Below are positions 1 through 7,451 of a stretch of 27,137 bases of DNA, piece after piece. The notes beneath the pieces were generated by a model. It was not told the origin of the DNA and did no database searches. It saw only the letters and a program-made list of their open reading frames with translations. The DNA is from SZAS-79 sp038329645 (GTDB lineage: Bacteria; Pseudomonadota; Gammaproteobacteria; Burkholderiales; SG8-39), in assembly GCA_038329645.1 (NCBI GenBank), contig JBBQNG010000024.1:1-27137 (forward strand), given 5' to 3'. The number at the start of each line of letters is the position of its first letter. Positions within the stretch are counted from its first letter, which is position 1. Made by a program: the position numbers and the translations under genes.

Positions 1-882
1 CATCGACGCGCAAAGGATCAATGACAGCAGGAATACGCTGCCCTTGAACGCGCCGGGCAGAAGGTGCCTATCGGGCCGGCGCCAGAGTGCGGTCGCCAGC
101 AGGGCGACCCAGACCGCGACGCCGATGAACGGAAATGCGTCGGACAAATGGCGAAAGCGCACGTTGACGACCACATTCGCCCCGATAGCGGCGACCAGGA
201 TCACGGCCACGATCGCGACCCGCGCCCAATGGACGGTCTCGCCGGCCGGCGCATCCTTCACGATCGGAGAGTATTTATGCTGCTGGATCGCAGCGGGGAT
301 GCCGAAGATGAACATCGCTACGCCGGCGGCGACGAACGCTTCGACCACATCGAGCGGGCTCACGCCATCGATCCACATCATGGTGGTCGTCGTGTCGCCG
401 ACCACGCTGCCCGAGCCTCCGGCGTTGGACGCGGCCACGATTGCCGCGAGATAACCGATGTGGACCTTGCCGCGAAACACACTGCCCGCGATCGTGCCGC
501 CGATGATCGCCGCGGCGATATTGTCGAGAAAGGACGAAAGCACGAAGATCATCAGCAGCAGCACGAATCCGCCCTTCCAGTCGTCGGGCAGGAAACGGGG
601 CAGGATTGCGGGGATGCGGCTTTTCTCGAAATGGTTCGAAAGCAGCGCAAAGCCAAGCAGCAGCAGGAGCAGGTTGCTCAGGATCACCCACTCGTGCACA
701 AGATGGGTCGCGAGACCGCTCAGGCCCGGCCCCGCCTTGAACCCGGTGAACCCGAGCTTGTAGAGCGTGATCACGGCAAGACCGGTCAGCGCGACCCCGA
801 GCGTGTGGTGGTGAAAGACCGCGACACCGGCAAGAGTGAGCGCGAACAGGATGAAATCGAGCGGGACGCCGAATACTTCCAT
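1..882 (-). CDS. NhaD/CitMHS-type ion transporter (sodium:proton antiporter-like), 3' end missing
   Basis: An open minus-strand frame runs from an ATG at 882 to the left edge without a stop, giving 294 codons of a protein that continues outside the window. The translation is a polytopic membrane protein. It begins MEVFGVPLDFILFALTLAGV, has repeated hydrophobic segments, and carries FLDNIAAAIIGG and later SNAGGSGSVVGDTTTTMMWI. Paired re-entrant-loop motifs of this kind (SNAGG, GDTTTTMMW) are typical of the ion transporter superfamily, including NhaD-like Na+/H+ antiporters, CitMHS and ArsB. The substrate cannot be fixed, but a Na+/H+ antiporter is my first choice. It lies 77 bp downstream of pntB on the same strand, so it may be the last gene of a proton-linked pnt transcript. 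GGGGA lies upstream of the ATG as a possible ribosome site. Confidence 0.85.
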   Translation of the reverse strand, partial: MEVFGVPLDFILFALTLAGVAVFHHHTLGVALTGLAVITLYKLGFTGFKAGPGLSGLATHLVHEWVILSNLLLLLLGFALLSNHFEKSRIPAILPRFLPDDWKGGFVLLLMIFVLSSFLDNIAAAIIGGTIAGSVFRGKVHIGYLAAIVAASNAGGSGSVVGDTTTTMMWIDGVSPLDVVEAFVAAGVAMFIFGIPAAIQQHKYSPIVKDAPAGETVHWARVAIVAVILVAAIGANVVVNVRFRHLSDAFPFIGVAVWVALLATALWRRPDRHLLPGAFKGSVFLLSLILCASM

Positions 883-909
883 GTCAGTAAATTCCCCGAA
901 GAACGGCTA

Positions 910-930
910 TTGGCGCGGGGTGTGCGCCAA
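910..930 (-). other. Hairpin between pntB and the antiporter gene
   Basis: A perfect 7-bp inverted repeat (TTGGCGC / GCGCCAA) with a 7-nt loop lies in the 77-bp gap between the pntB stop and the antiporter start. No T-run follows it on the minus strand, so it is not a normal intrinsic terminator. It could be an RNA-stability or processing element that sets different mRNA levels for pntAB and the downstream gene. No function is shown by the sequence alone. Confidence 0.4.
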
Positions 931-959
931 AAATGGCAGCAATGGCATGACCCGCGAGC

Positions 960-2378
960 TCAGGTACGCAAGGCGGCAAACACCTCGTCCAGCATCTTCT
1001 TCGCATCCCCAAAGAGCATCCGGTTGTTGTCTTTGTAGAAGAGCGGGTTGTCAACCCCCGCATAGCCCGAAGCCATGCTGCGCTTCATCACGATCGAGGT
1101 GCGCGCCTTCCAGACTTCGAGCACCGGCATCCCCGCGATCGGGCTCGTGGGATCGTCCTGCGCGGCGGGGTTCACGATGTCGTTGGCGCCGATCACCATC
1201 GCCACGTCGGTGGCGGGGAAATCGTCGTTAATCTCGTCCATTTCCATGACGATGTCGTAGGGCACCTTGGCCTCGGCCAGCAGCACGTTCATGTGCCCCG
1301 GCATGCGGCCGGCGACCGGGTGGATGCCGAAGCGCACGTTGACGCCCTTGTCCCGAAGGAACTTGGTGATTTCGTAAACCGTGTGCTGAGCCTGGGCCAC
1401 CGCCATGCCGTAGCCCGGGACGATGATGACGTTCTTGGCGTCGCGCAGCAGCTCCGCGGTCTCGACCGCGCTGATCGGGACGACTTCGCCCGCGGGTTGC
1501 GCGCCGCCGCCGGCTGCGGCGAGCGTGCCACCACCGGTGCCGAACCCGCCCGCGATCACGCTGATAAAGTGGCGGTTCATCGCCTTGCACATGATGTACG
1601 ACATGATCGCACCGGAGGACCCGACCAGCGCGCCGGTGACGATCAGCAGGTCGTTCGACAGCATGAAGCCGGTCGCCGCCGCCGCCCAGCCGGAATAGCT
1701 GTTCAGCATCGACACCACCACCGGCATGTCCGCGCCGCCGATCGCCATCACCATGTGGATGCCGAAAAGGAGCGCGATGACCGTCATGATCACGAGCGGC
1801 GTCATGCCTTGCGGGACCGAATGGGCATTGAGGAACATCCGCCCGACAAAGATCACAACGAGCAGGCCGGCCAAGTTGAGCCAGTGCCGGCCGGGCAGCA
1901 GCAGCGGCTTGCCGCCGATCTTGCCGGAGAGCTTGCCGAAGGCGATCACCGAGCCCGAGAAAGTCACCGCGCCGATGAGGATGCCGATGTAGATCTCGAT
2001 CTCGTGGATGGTTTTTTCGGTGCCGCTGAACCCGGACGAGGAAGTCGGGTCGATGTAGCTCGCGAACCCCACCAGCATCGCCGCAAGGCCGACCAGGCTG
2101 TGCATCAGTGCCACCAGCTCGGGCATCTGCGTCATCTGCACGGTGCGCGCGGCGTAGAGGCCGATACTGCCGCCGACGACCATGGCGCCCATGATCCAGC
2201 CTATCCCCGCCGGCGCGACACGCGGCCCGAAGATCGTCGCCACGACCGCGAGCGTCATGCCGATCATGCCGTACAGGTTGCCGCGCCGCGAGGTCTCAGG
2301 GTTCGACAGCCCGCCCAGGCTCAGGATGAACAGGATCGTCGCGCCGATGTAGGAGACGGTGGCCATTCCTTCGGACAT
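960..2378 (-). CDS. pntB: NAD(P) transhydrogenase (Re/Si-specific) subunit beta
   Basis: This 472-residue inner-membrane protein carries the NADP(H)-binding half of the proton-translocating transhydrogenase, which moves hydride from NADH to NADP+ using proton-motive force. The first ~270 residues form a multi-helix membrane domain (dII). The last ~180 form domain III, visible from the Rossmann-type VPGYGMAVAQAQ, the HPVAGRMPGHMNVLL segment, and GANDIVNPAAQDDP with a downstream IAGMPVLEVWKA. Length matches the family. The ATG at 2378 is preceded on the minus strand by AGGGAGG five bases upstream, a strong ribosome site that sets the start. Only 10 bp separate it from the pntA stop, so the two genes are one operon. 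Confidence 0.97.
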   Translation of the reverse strand: MSEGMATVSYIGATILFILSLGGLSNPETSRRGNLYGMIGMTLAVVATIFGPRVAPAGIGWIMGAMVVGGSIGLYAARTVQMTQMPELVALMHSLVGLAAMLVGFASYIDPTSSSGFSGTEKTIHEIEIYIGILIGAVTFSGSVIAFGKLSGKIGGKPLLLPGRHWLNLAGLLVVIFVGRMFLNAHSVPQGMTPLVIMTVIALLFGIHMVMAIGGADMPVVVSMLNSYSGWAAAATGFMLSNDLLIVTGALVGSSGAIMSYIMCKAMNRHFISVIAGGFGTGGGTLAAAGGGAQPAGEVVPISAVETAELLRDAKNVIIVPGYGMAVAQAQHTVYEITKFLRDKGVNVRFGIHPVAGRMPGHMNVLLAEAKVPYDIVMEMDEINDDFPATDVAMVIGANDIVNPAAQDDPTSPIAGMPVLEVWKARTSIVMKRSMASGYAGVDNPLFYKDNNRMLFGDAKKMLDEVFAALRT

Positions 2379-2388
2379 GGTCGCCTCC

Positions 2389-3960
2389 CTATTTCCGGAA
2401 CATCGCCAGCATGCGCTGGGTCACGGCGAAGCCGCCGAACATGTTGACGCTGGTGAGCACGATCGCCACCACGGCCAGCCACAGGATCCAGTCGCTCGCG
2501 CGCACCTCGCCCGGCGGCGCGATCTGCACCAGCGCGCCGATTGCGATGATGCTGCTGATCGCGTTGGTCACGCTCATGAGGGGCGTGTGCAGGGCCGGCG
2601 TGACATTCCAGACCACCATGTAGCCGACGAAGCACGCGAGCGCGAACACCGTGAGGTGCGCGAGGAAGGCCGGCGGCGAGTTCACGCCGATGAGGCAGAA
2701 CACCACCACCCCGACGGCGAAGACGATCGCGGTGCTCTTGGCCGAGGCCGGCCCGCCGCCTTTGCCGTGCCCGTGCGTCTTGGCCTGCACGACGGCGGGT
2801 TTGGCTGCAGCCGGCGGCGCCGCGGAAAGCTTCGGCGCGGGCGGCGGCCACGTCACCGTGCCGTCCTTGACCACCGTCGTGCCGCGCAGGACTTCGTCTT
2901 CCATGTTGACGTTGATGACGCCGTCCTTGGTCTTGCACAGCTCCTCGGCCAGGCGGAAAAGGTTGGTCGCGTACAGCGTGCTCGCCTGCTTGGCCAGGCG
3001 GCTGGGGAGGTCGTTGTAGCCGATGATGGTGACGCCGTGCCTGACCACCACCTTGCCTGGCTCGGTGAGCTCGCAGTTGCCGCCCTGCTCCGCGACCATG
3101 TCGACGATCACGCTGCCGGGCTTCATCGACCGCACCATCTCTGCGGTGATCAGCTTGGGGGCGGGCTTGCCCGGGATGAGTGCGGTCGTGATGATGATGT
3201 CCACGTCTTTCGCCTGCGCGGCGAACACTTCGGCTTGAGCCTTCTGGAACCCCTCGCTCATGACCTTGGCATAGCCGCCCGCGCCGCTGCCTTCCTCGGT
3301 GTACTCGACCGGCACGAACTCGCCGCCGAGCGACTTGATCTGGTCGGCCACCTCGGGCCGCGTGTCGTTGGCGCGCACGATGGCGCCCAATCCGGCCGCC
3401 GTGCCGATCGCCGCCAGCCCCGCGACGCCCGCACCGATCACGAACACCTTGGCCGGGGGCACCGTGCCGGCAGCGGTGATCTGCCCGGTGAAGAAACGCC
3501 CGAACTCGTGCGCGGCCTCGATCACCGCGCGGTACCCGCCGATGTTCGCCATCGAGGAAAGCGCATCCAGCTTCTGCGCGCGCGAGATGCGCGGCACGCT
3601 GTCCATCGCGAGGACGGTCGCTTTCCTGGCCGCGAGCTTCTGCATCAGGTCGGGGTTCTGCGCCGGCCAGATGAAGCTCACGAGGGTGCCGCCTTCACGC
3701 ATCAGGCCGACTTCTTCCACGCCCGGCCCGCGCACCTTGAAAATGATGTCCGACGACGACCAGAGATGCGCGGCGCTGTCGACGATTTCCGCGCCCGAAG
3801 CGCGGTAGGCGTCGTCGCTGAAATTCGCGGCTTCGCCCGCGCCCGATTCGACCGCGACCCTGAAGCCCAGCTTGATGAGCTTCGCGACGACCTCGGGTAC
3901 CGTGGCCACACGCTTTTCGCCCGGCCAGGTCTCCTTCGGGACCCCTATTGTCTGCGGCAT
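2389..3960 (-). CDS. pntA: NAD(P) transhydrogenase subunit alpha, fused alpha1-alpha2 form
   Basis: This 523-residue protein is the NAD(H)-binding subunit partner of PntB. Domain I fills roughly residues 1-380 and begins MPQTIGVPKETWPGEKRVA, with the nucleotide-binding glycine motif GAGVAGLAAIG near 176. A Pro/Ala-rich linker containing HGHGKGGG joins it to a C-terminal bundle of about four membrane helices, which is the PntAB part in species with split subunits. The enterobacterial-style fusion is therefore present. An in-frame upstream ATG at 4017 exists, but I chose 3960: it has GCAGGA eight bases upstream, begins at the conserved MPQTIG/VPKE start, and leaves room for a promoter whose -10 box lies at 4006-4011. 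Confidence 0.96.
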   Translation of the reverse strand: MPQTIGVPKETWPGEKRVATVPEVVAKLIKLGFRVAVESGAGEAANFSDDAYRASGAEIVDSAAHLWSSSDIIFKVRGPGVEEVGLMREGGTLVSFIWPAQNPDLMQKLAARKATVLAMDSVPRISRAQKLDALSSMANIGGYRAVIEAAHEFGRFFTGQITAAGTVPPAKVFVIGAGVAGLAAIGTAAGLGAIVRANDTRPEVADQIKSLGGEFVPVEYTEEGSGAGGYAKVMSEGFQKAQAEVFAAQAKDVDIIITTALIPGKPAPKLITAEMVRSMKPGSVIVDMVAEQGGNCELTEPGKVVVRHGVTIIGYNDLPSRLAKQASTLYATNLFRLAEELCKTKDGVINVNMEDEVLRGTTVVKDGTVTWPPPAPKLSAAPPAAAKPAVVQAKTHGHGKGGGPASAKSTAIVFAVGVVVFCLIGVNSPPAFLAHLTVFALACFVGYMVVWNVTPALHTPLMSVTNAISSIIAIGALVQIAPPGEVRASDWILWLAVVAIVLTSVNMFGGFAVTQRMLAMFRK

Positions 3961-4005
3961 GCCATTTCCTGCCCTTGCTGCTGGATATTTGCGTACAGGT
4001 GCGCA

Positions 4006-4034
4006 ATTGTACGGCATCGCCTCTGTCCGGAGAA
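4006..4034 (-). promoter_or_regulatory. Predicted sigma70-type promoter of pntAB
   Basis: On the minus strand, TTCTCC (4034-4029) and TACAAT (4011-4006) are separated by 17 bp. The -10 box is close to consensus and the -35 is weaker. Transcription would start near 3999, leaving a ~40-nt leader before the ATG at 3960. AT-rich sequence lies just upstream of the -35. Confidence 0.5.
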
Positions 4035-4036
4035 CA

Positions 4037-4052
4037 TTTCCAAATATGGAAA
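4037..4052 (-). promoter_or_regulatory. Inverted repeat upstream of the pntA promoter
   Basis: TTTCCA-N4-TGGAAA is a perfect 6-bp palindrome with a 4-bp spacer, immediately upstream of the predicted -35 box for pntA. Its size and placement suit an activator or regulator site. The binding protein is unknown and the site could be chance in an AT-rich stretch. Confidence 0.35.
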
Positions 4053-4102
4053 ATAAATAGCCGTATTAGTAAATAGCAGAGCCATTCTACGGAATTTAAA
4101 GT

Positions 4103-5596
4103 TCAAGATTGTTGGCGCGCCTGTGCCATCCAGCCGAAGCGGCGTTCGCCGAACTCGAACGCCGCCTGGACCAGCAACGCCAGCGCAGCAGCCGGGATCG
4201 CCCCCGAAAGCAGGGTCACGCCGTCGTTCAGCGCGAGCCCCGCGGCAATGCGCTCGCCGTAACCGCCCGCACCGATGAACGCGGCGATGGTGGCCGTGCC
4301 AACGTTGATCACTGCGGAAGTCTTGATGCCGGCAAGGATCGAAGGCAGCGCCAGCGGGATTTCGATCCGCCACAGGCGATCCCGCGGCGCGAGCCCAAGC
4401 GCCATTGCGGCTTGCCGCATGCCCTTGCCCAGGCCGGTAACGCCCGCATGAGTGCTGCGCACGATGGGCAGCAGCGCATAAAGAAACAATGCAATCAGCG
4501 CAGGACCCATGCCGATGGTCCCCATGGCCGCAATAAGGAAAGCAAACAGCGCCAGCGACGGGATGGTCTGGATGACGCCCACGGTGCCGAGGATGAACTG
4601 GGCGGCGCGCGGCAGCTTGGCCGCCGCGACACCAAGCGGCACGCCGATCGCCACCCCCGCAGCCAGCGAAGCGAACACCAGCAGGAGGTGCTGCCCGGTG
4701 AGGCGCCAGAAGTCTGGACCGAACAGGGCGCCGAAAAAGCTGCGCGAAGCAGCGGGACCCTTGCCAGCGCCGCCGTCCATCAGCGCGGCGGCCTCGGCAA
4801 AGCTTCTGCCCTCGAGCTCGGCCGCGGCATTCATGCGGATCATGCGCTGCGCATCGATTTTCCCTTCAAGCCTGGCGATGGCGCGCCAGGCCTCTGGAAA
4901 GCGCTTGGGAACCTCCAGCCGGTACAGCAGGATCGCGTCGTAGCGCGGAAAAACCCTGCGGTCGTCCTCGAGCACGCGCAGCTTGTAGCGCTCGATCTTG
5001 GCGTCGGTCGTGTAGATGTCCATGAGGTCGATCTTGCCGGCGGCCAGCGCCTCGTAGGCCAAGCCATGATCGAGGCCCGGCGGGGTCGCGAAAGCGAATC
5101 CATAGCCGGCCTTGAGCGCAGGCCATCCATCCGCGCGCCCGATGAACTCCTGCGACAGGCCCGGCTTGACCTCGGGGTGGCGCACGAGGTCCGAAAGGGT
5201 GCGGATGCCGAGCGCCTGCGCGCGCTCCTCGCGCATCGCCAGCGCGTAGCCGTTGTTGAAACCCAGGGGCACCGCCACGCCCACGCCGAGCGGGGCCAGC
5301 TCGCGGTTGAGGCGCTCGAGCCCGAAATCGCCTTCCAGCTTGAGGATCTCCCGCGCGATCGTGCCCGTGTACTCGGGGTAAAGGTCGATCGCGCCGGCCT
5401 TGAGCGCCGCCAACACGATGCCGGTGTTGCCCAGGCCTGGCCGGTGGAGGGCATCGCCCGCTTGGCGCGTGAGAATCTCGCCAAGGATGTAGGACTCGGT
5501 GAAGCGCTTGGAGCCGACCTTGAGGGGCTCGGCCCGTGCCGCGTTGAAAACGCAGGCCGCCAGGATCGCGGCCAGCAGCGCCAGCTGGGATCGCAT
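4103..5596 (-). CDS. Osmoprotectant-type ABC transporter, substrate-binding/permease fusion
   Basis: This 497-residue protein joins two parts of a quaternary-amine (glycine betaine/choline/carnitine type) importer. A signal peptide (residues 1-22, ending ARA) is followed by an OpuAC/ProX-like binding domain to about residue 280. It starts VGSKRFTESYILGEIL and contains DLYPEYTGTIAREIL, both typical of the family. From about 295 there is a ProW/OpuCB-like permease with several membrane helices and the ATPase-contact region around MALGLAPRDRLWRIEIPLAL. Fusions of this kind are known, though the binding domain more often sits C-terminal. No matching ATPase lies within the window. Its start is 2 bp from the stop of the ABC exporter gene, so the two are translationally coupled. 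Confidence 0.9.
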   Translation of the reverse strand: MRSQLALLAAILAACVFNAARAEPLKVGSKRFTESYILGEILTRQAGDALHRPGLGNTGIVLAALKAGAIDLYPEYTGTIAREILKLEGDFGLERLNRELAPLGVGVAVPLGFNNGYALAMREERAQALGIRTLSDLVRHPEVKPGLSQEFIGRADGWPALKAGYGFAFATPPGLDHGLAYEALAAGKIDLMDIYTTDAKIERYKLRVLEDDRRVFPRYDAILLYRLEVPKRFPEAWRAIARLEGKIDAQRMIRMNAAAELEGRSFAEAAALMDGGAGKGPAASRSFFGALFGPDFWRLTGQHLLLVFASLAAGVAIGVPLGVAAAKLPRAAQFILGTVGVIQTIPSLALFAFLIAAMGTIGMGPALIALFLYALLPIVRSTHAGVTGLGKGMRQAAMALGLAPRDRLWRIEIPLALPSILAGIKTSAVINVGTATIAAFIGAGGYGERIAAGLALNDGVTLLSGAIPAAALALLVQAAFEFGERRFGWMAQARQQS

Positions 5597-5598
5597 CG

Positions 5599-7404
5599 CT
5601 AGCCTGCGACCGGCTGCGGCACGCCCGGCCCGATGAACTGCAGCGCCGCGAGGTTCGCATACAGGCCACCCTGAGCCATCAGTGAAGCGTGGGTTCCCTG
5701 CGCGACGATGGCGCCCCGATCAAGCACCACGATGCGGTCGGCATGCTGGACGGTCGCGAAGCGGTGCGCGATGACGAGCGTGGTGCGGCCGCGCTCCAGC
5801 GCCTCGAGGGCCTGCTGCACCATGCGCTCGCTGGCCGCATCCAGCGAGCTGGTGGCCTCGTCGAGCAGCAGGATCGGCCGGTCGGCAAGCAGCGCCCGTG
5901 CGATCGACAGCCTCTGGCGCTGGCCGCCCGAGAGGGTCACGCCGCGCTCGCCGAGCTGGGTGTCGAGCTTTTGCGGCAGACGCTCGATGAACTCCATCGC
6001 GAATGCCTGGCCGCATGCGCGCTCGGCCTCCGCGCGTGTCGCGCCGGGCCGGCCGTAGCAAACGTTCTCGAGCACGCTCGCCGCGAAGATCACCGGGTCC
6101 TGCGGCACCACCGCGATCGCTTCGCGCAAGGCGCGCGGGTCGAGTTTGCGGATGTCGACCCCGTCAACGCGGATTGCGCCGGCCTGCGGGTCGTAGAACC
6201 GCAGCAGCAGCGACAGCACTGTCGACTTGCCCGCGCCCGAGGGTCCGACCAGGGCCACCCTTTCGCCGGGCGCAATCCCGAGGCTGAAATGTTCCAGGGC
6301 GGCCAGTTGCGGCCGGGCGGGGTACGCAAACGCCACCGAGTCGAATTCGATCCCGCCGGCGCCGCCCGCGGGCAGGACGGCGGGCGACGCGGGCGCGACG
6401 ATCGTCGGCTCGGTGTGCAGGAGCTCGACCAGGCGCTCGCTGGCGCCGGCCGCGCGCTGGAGATCGGTGAGCACCTCCGAGATCGCCGCGACCGAGCTTG
6501 CGGCGATCGCGCTGTAGAAGATGAACGCGGACAGGTCGCCCGCCGTAAGGCTGCCGTCGAGCACGTCGTGCCCGCCTTTCCAGAGGATCACCCCCACCCC
6601 GCCGAACACGATCAGCATGATGATGCCGACAAGCATCGCCGACTGGCCGATGCGGCTGACGGCGACACGGTAGGCGGCCTCTACGCTCGCGGCGAAATCG
6701 CGCCGCGTGGCGTCCTCGTGGACGTACGCCTGCACGGTGCGCACCTCGTGAAGCGCCTCGTCGATGAGCGCACTCACGTCGGCGACGCGGTCCTGGCTCG
6801 CGCGCGAGGCGCGGCGCACCCGGCCGCCGAGCAATACGATCGGCAGCACGATCAGCGGCCCAAGCGCCAGCACGATGAGCGTGAGCCTGAAATTGGTCAC
6901 CAGCAGCATGCCGAGCGCCCCGACCAGCAGGAGGACGTTGCGCAGCGCGAGCGAAAAGCCGTACCCGACGACCGCCTGCAGAAGCGTCGTGTCGTTGGTG
7001 AGCCTGGAGATCACCTCGCCCGTGCGGACAGTCTCGAAGTAGCCGGGCGCAAAGCGCAGGATGTGGTCGAACACGGCGCGACGGATGTCGGCGATCACGC
7101 GCTCGCCCGTGGTCAGCATGAGAAAGAAGCGCGCATAGGTCGCCGCCGACAGCAGTACGGCCAGGCCGATCACGGCGACAAGCGCGCGATCGAGGACGGC
7201 CGGGCTCGCCGCGGCGAAACCCGCATCGATCACGTAGCGCAGGCCCTGGCCCAGCGCGAGCACGCATGCCGCGGCCACGAGCAGCGCGACGATCGCCGCC
7301 GCGATGCGCAGGCGGTAGGGCGCGAGAAAGCGTGCGAGGCGGACGAACTGGGAGAAGTCCCGGCTGCCCGGGCGATCGGGCAGGCGGTCGTTGAAGACTG
7401 ACAT
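5599..7404 (-). CDS. ABC exporter half-transporter, MsbA-related
   Basis: This 601-residue protein has an N-terminal six-helix exporter domain (about residues 25-320) fused to an ATPase domain. Walker A is GPSGAGKST at 387-395, the signature is LSGGQ at 491-495, Walker B is ILLLDEATSSLD at 511-522, and the H-loop histidine is in IAHRF near 547. All catalytic residues are intact. It resembles the MsbA-related exporters of proteobacteria, which act as homodimers in the inner membrane on lipids or drugs. The substrate is unknown. The open frame extends upstream to 8277, but that part is the shadow of the cyclase gene. MSVFNDRLPDR at 7404 is the natural start. It follows the cyclase stop by 47 bp and runs into the osmoprotectant gene. 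Confidence 0.93.
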   Translation of the reverse strand: MSVFNDRLPDRPGSRDFSQFVRLARFLAPYRLRIAAAIVALLVAAACVLALGQGLRYVIDAGFAAASPAVLDRALVAVIGLAVLLSAATYARFFLMLTTGERVIADIRRAVFDHILRFAPGYFETVRTGEVISRLTNDTTLLQAVVGYGFSLALRNVLLLVGALGMLLVTNFRLTLIVLALGPLIVLPIVLLGGRVRRASRASQDRVADVSALIDEALHEVRTVQAYVHEDATRRDFAASVEAAYRVAVSRIGQSAMLVGIIMLIVFGGVGVILWKGGHDVLDGSLTAGDLSAFIFYSAIAASSVAAISEVLTDLQRAAGASERLVELLHTEPTIVAPASPAVLPAGGAGGIEFDSVAFAYPARPQLAALEHFSLGIAPGERVALVGPSGAGKSTVLSLLLRFYDPQAGAIRVDGVDIRKLDPRALREAIAVVPQDPVIFAASVLENVCYGRPGATRAEAERACGQAFAMEFIERLPQKLDTQLGERGVTLSGGQRQRLSIARALLADRPILLLDEATSSLDAASERMVQQALEALERGRTTLVIAHRFATVQHADRIVVLDRGAIVAQGTHASLMAQGGLYANLAALQFIGPGVPQPVAG

Positions 7405-7451
7405 GAGCCCGCACTCTACCGCAGGCGGGAGGCAGGCGCGCCGGAGGGGGC

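Noticed and set aside
64..1038. 324-codon plus-strand frame at the left edge
   Set aside because: It is the shadow of the antiporter gene on the minus strand, whose translation has clear membrane helices and family motifs.
2359..4056. 565-codon plus-strand open frame opposite pntA
   Set aside because: It is the mirror of a clear PntA reading frame, is rich in His/Arg/Asp, and shows no family motif or ribosome site. High GC makes long antisense frames common.
4109..5602. 497-codon plus-strand frame covering the osmoprotectant transporter gene
   Set aside because: It exactly shadows the minus-strand transporter, which has a signal peptide, family motifs and membrane helices. The plus frame has none.
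5689..7401. 570-codon plus-strand frame opposite the ABC exporter
   Set aside because: The minus strand encodes intact Walker A, LSGGQ and Walker B motifs. The plus translation is low-complexity Arg/Asp/Gly.
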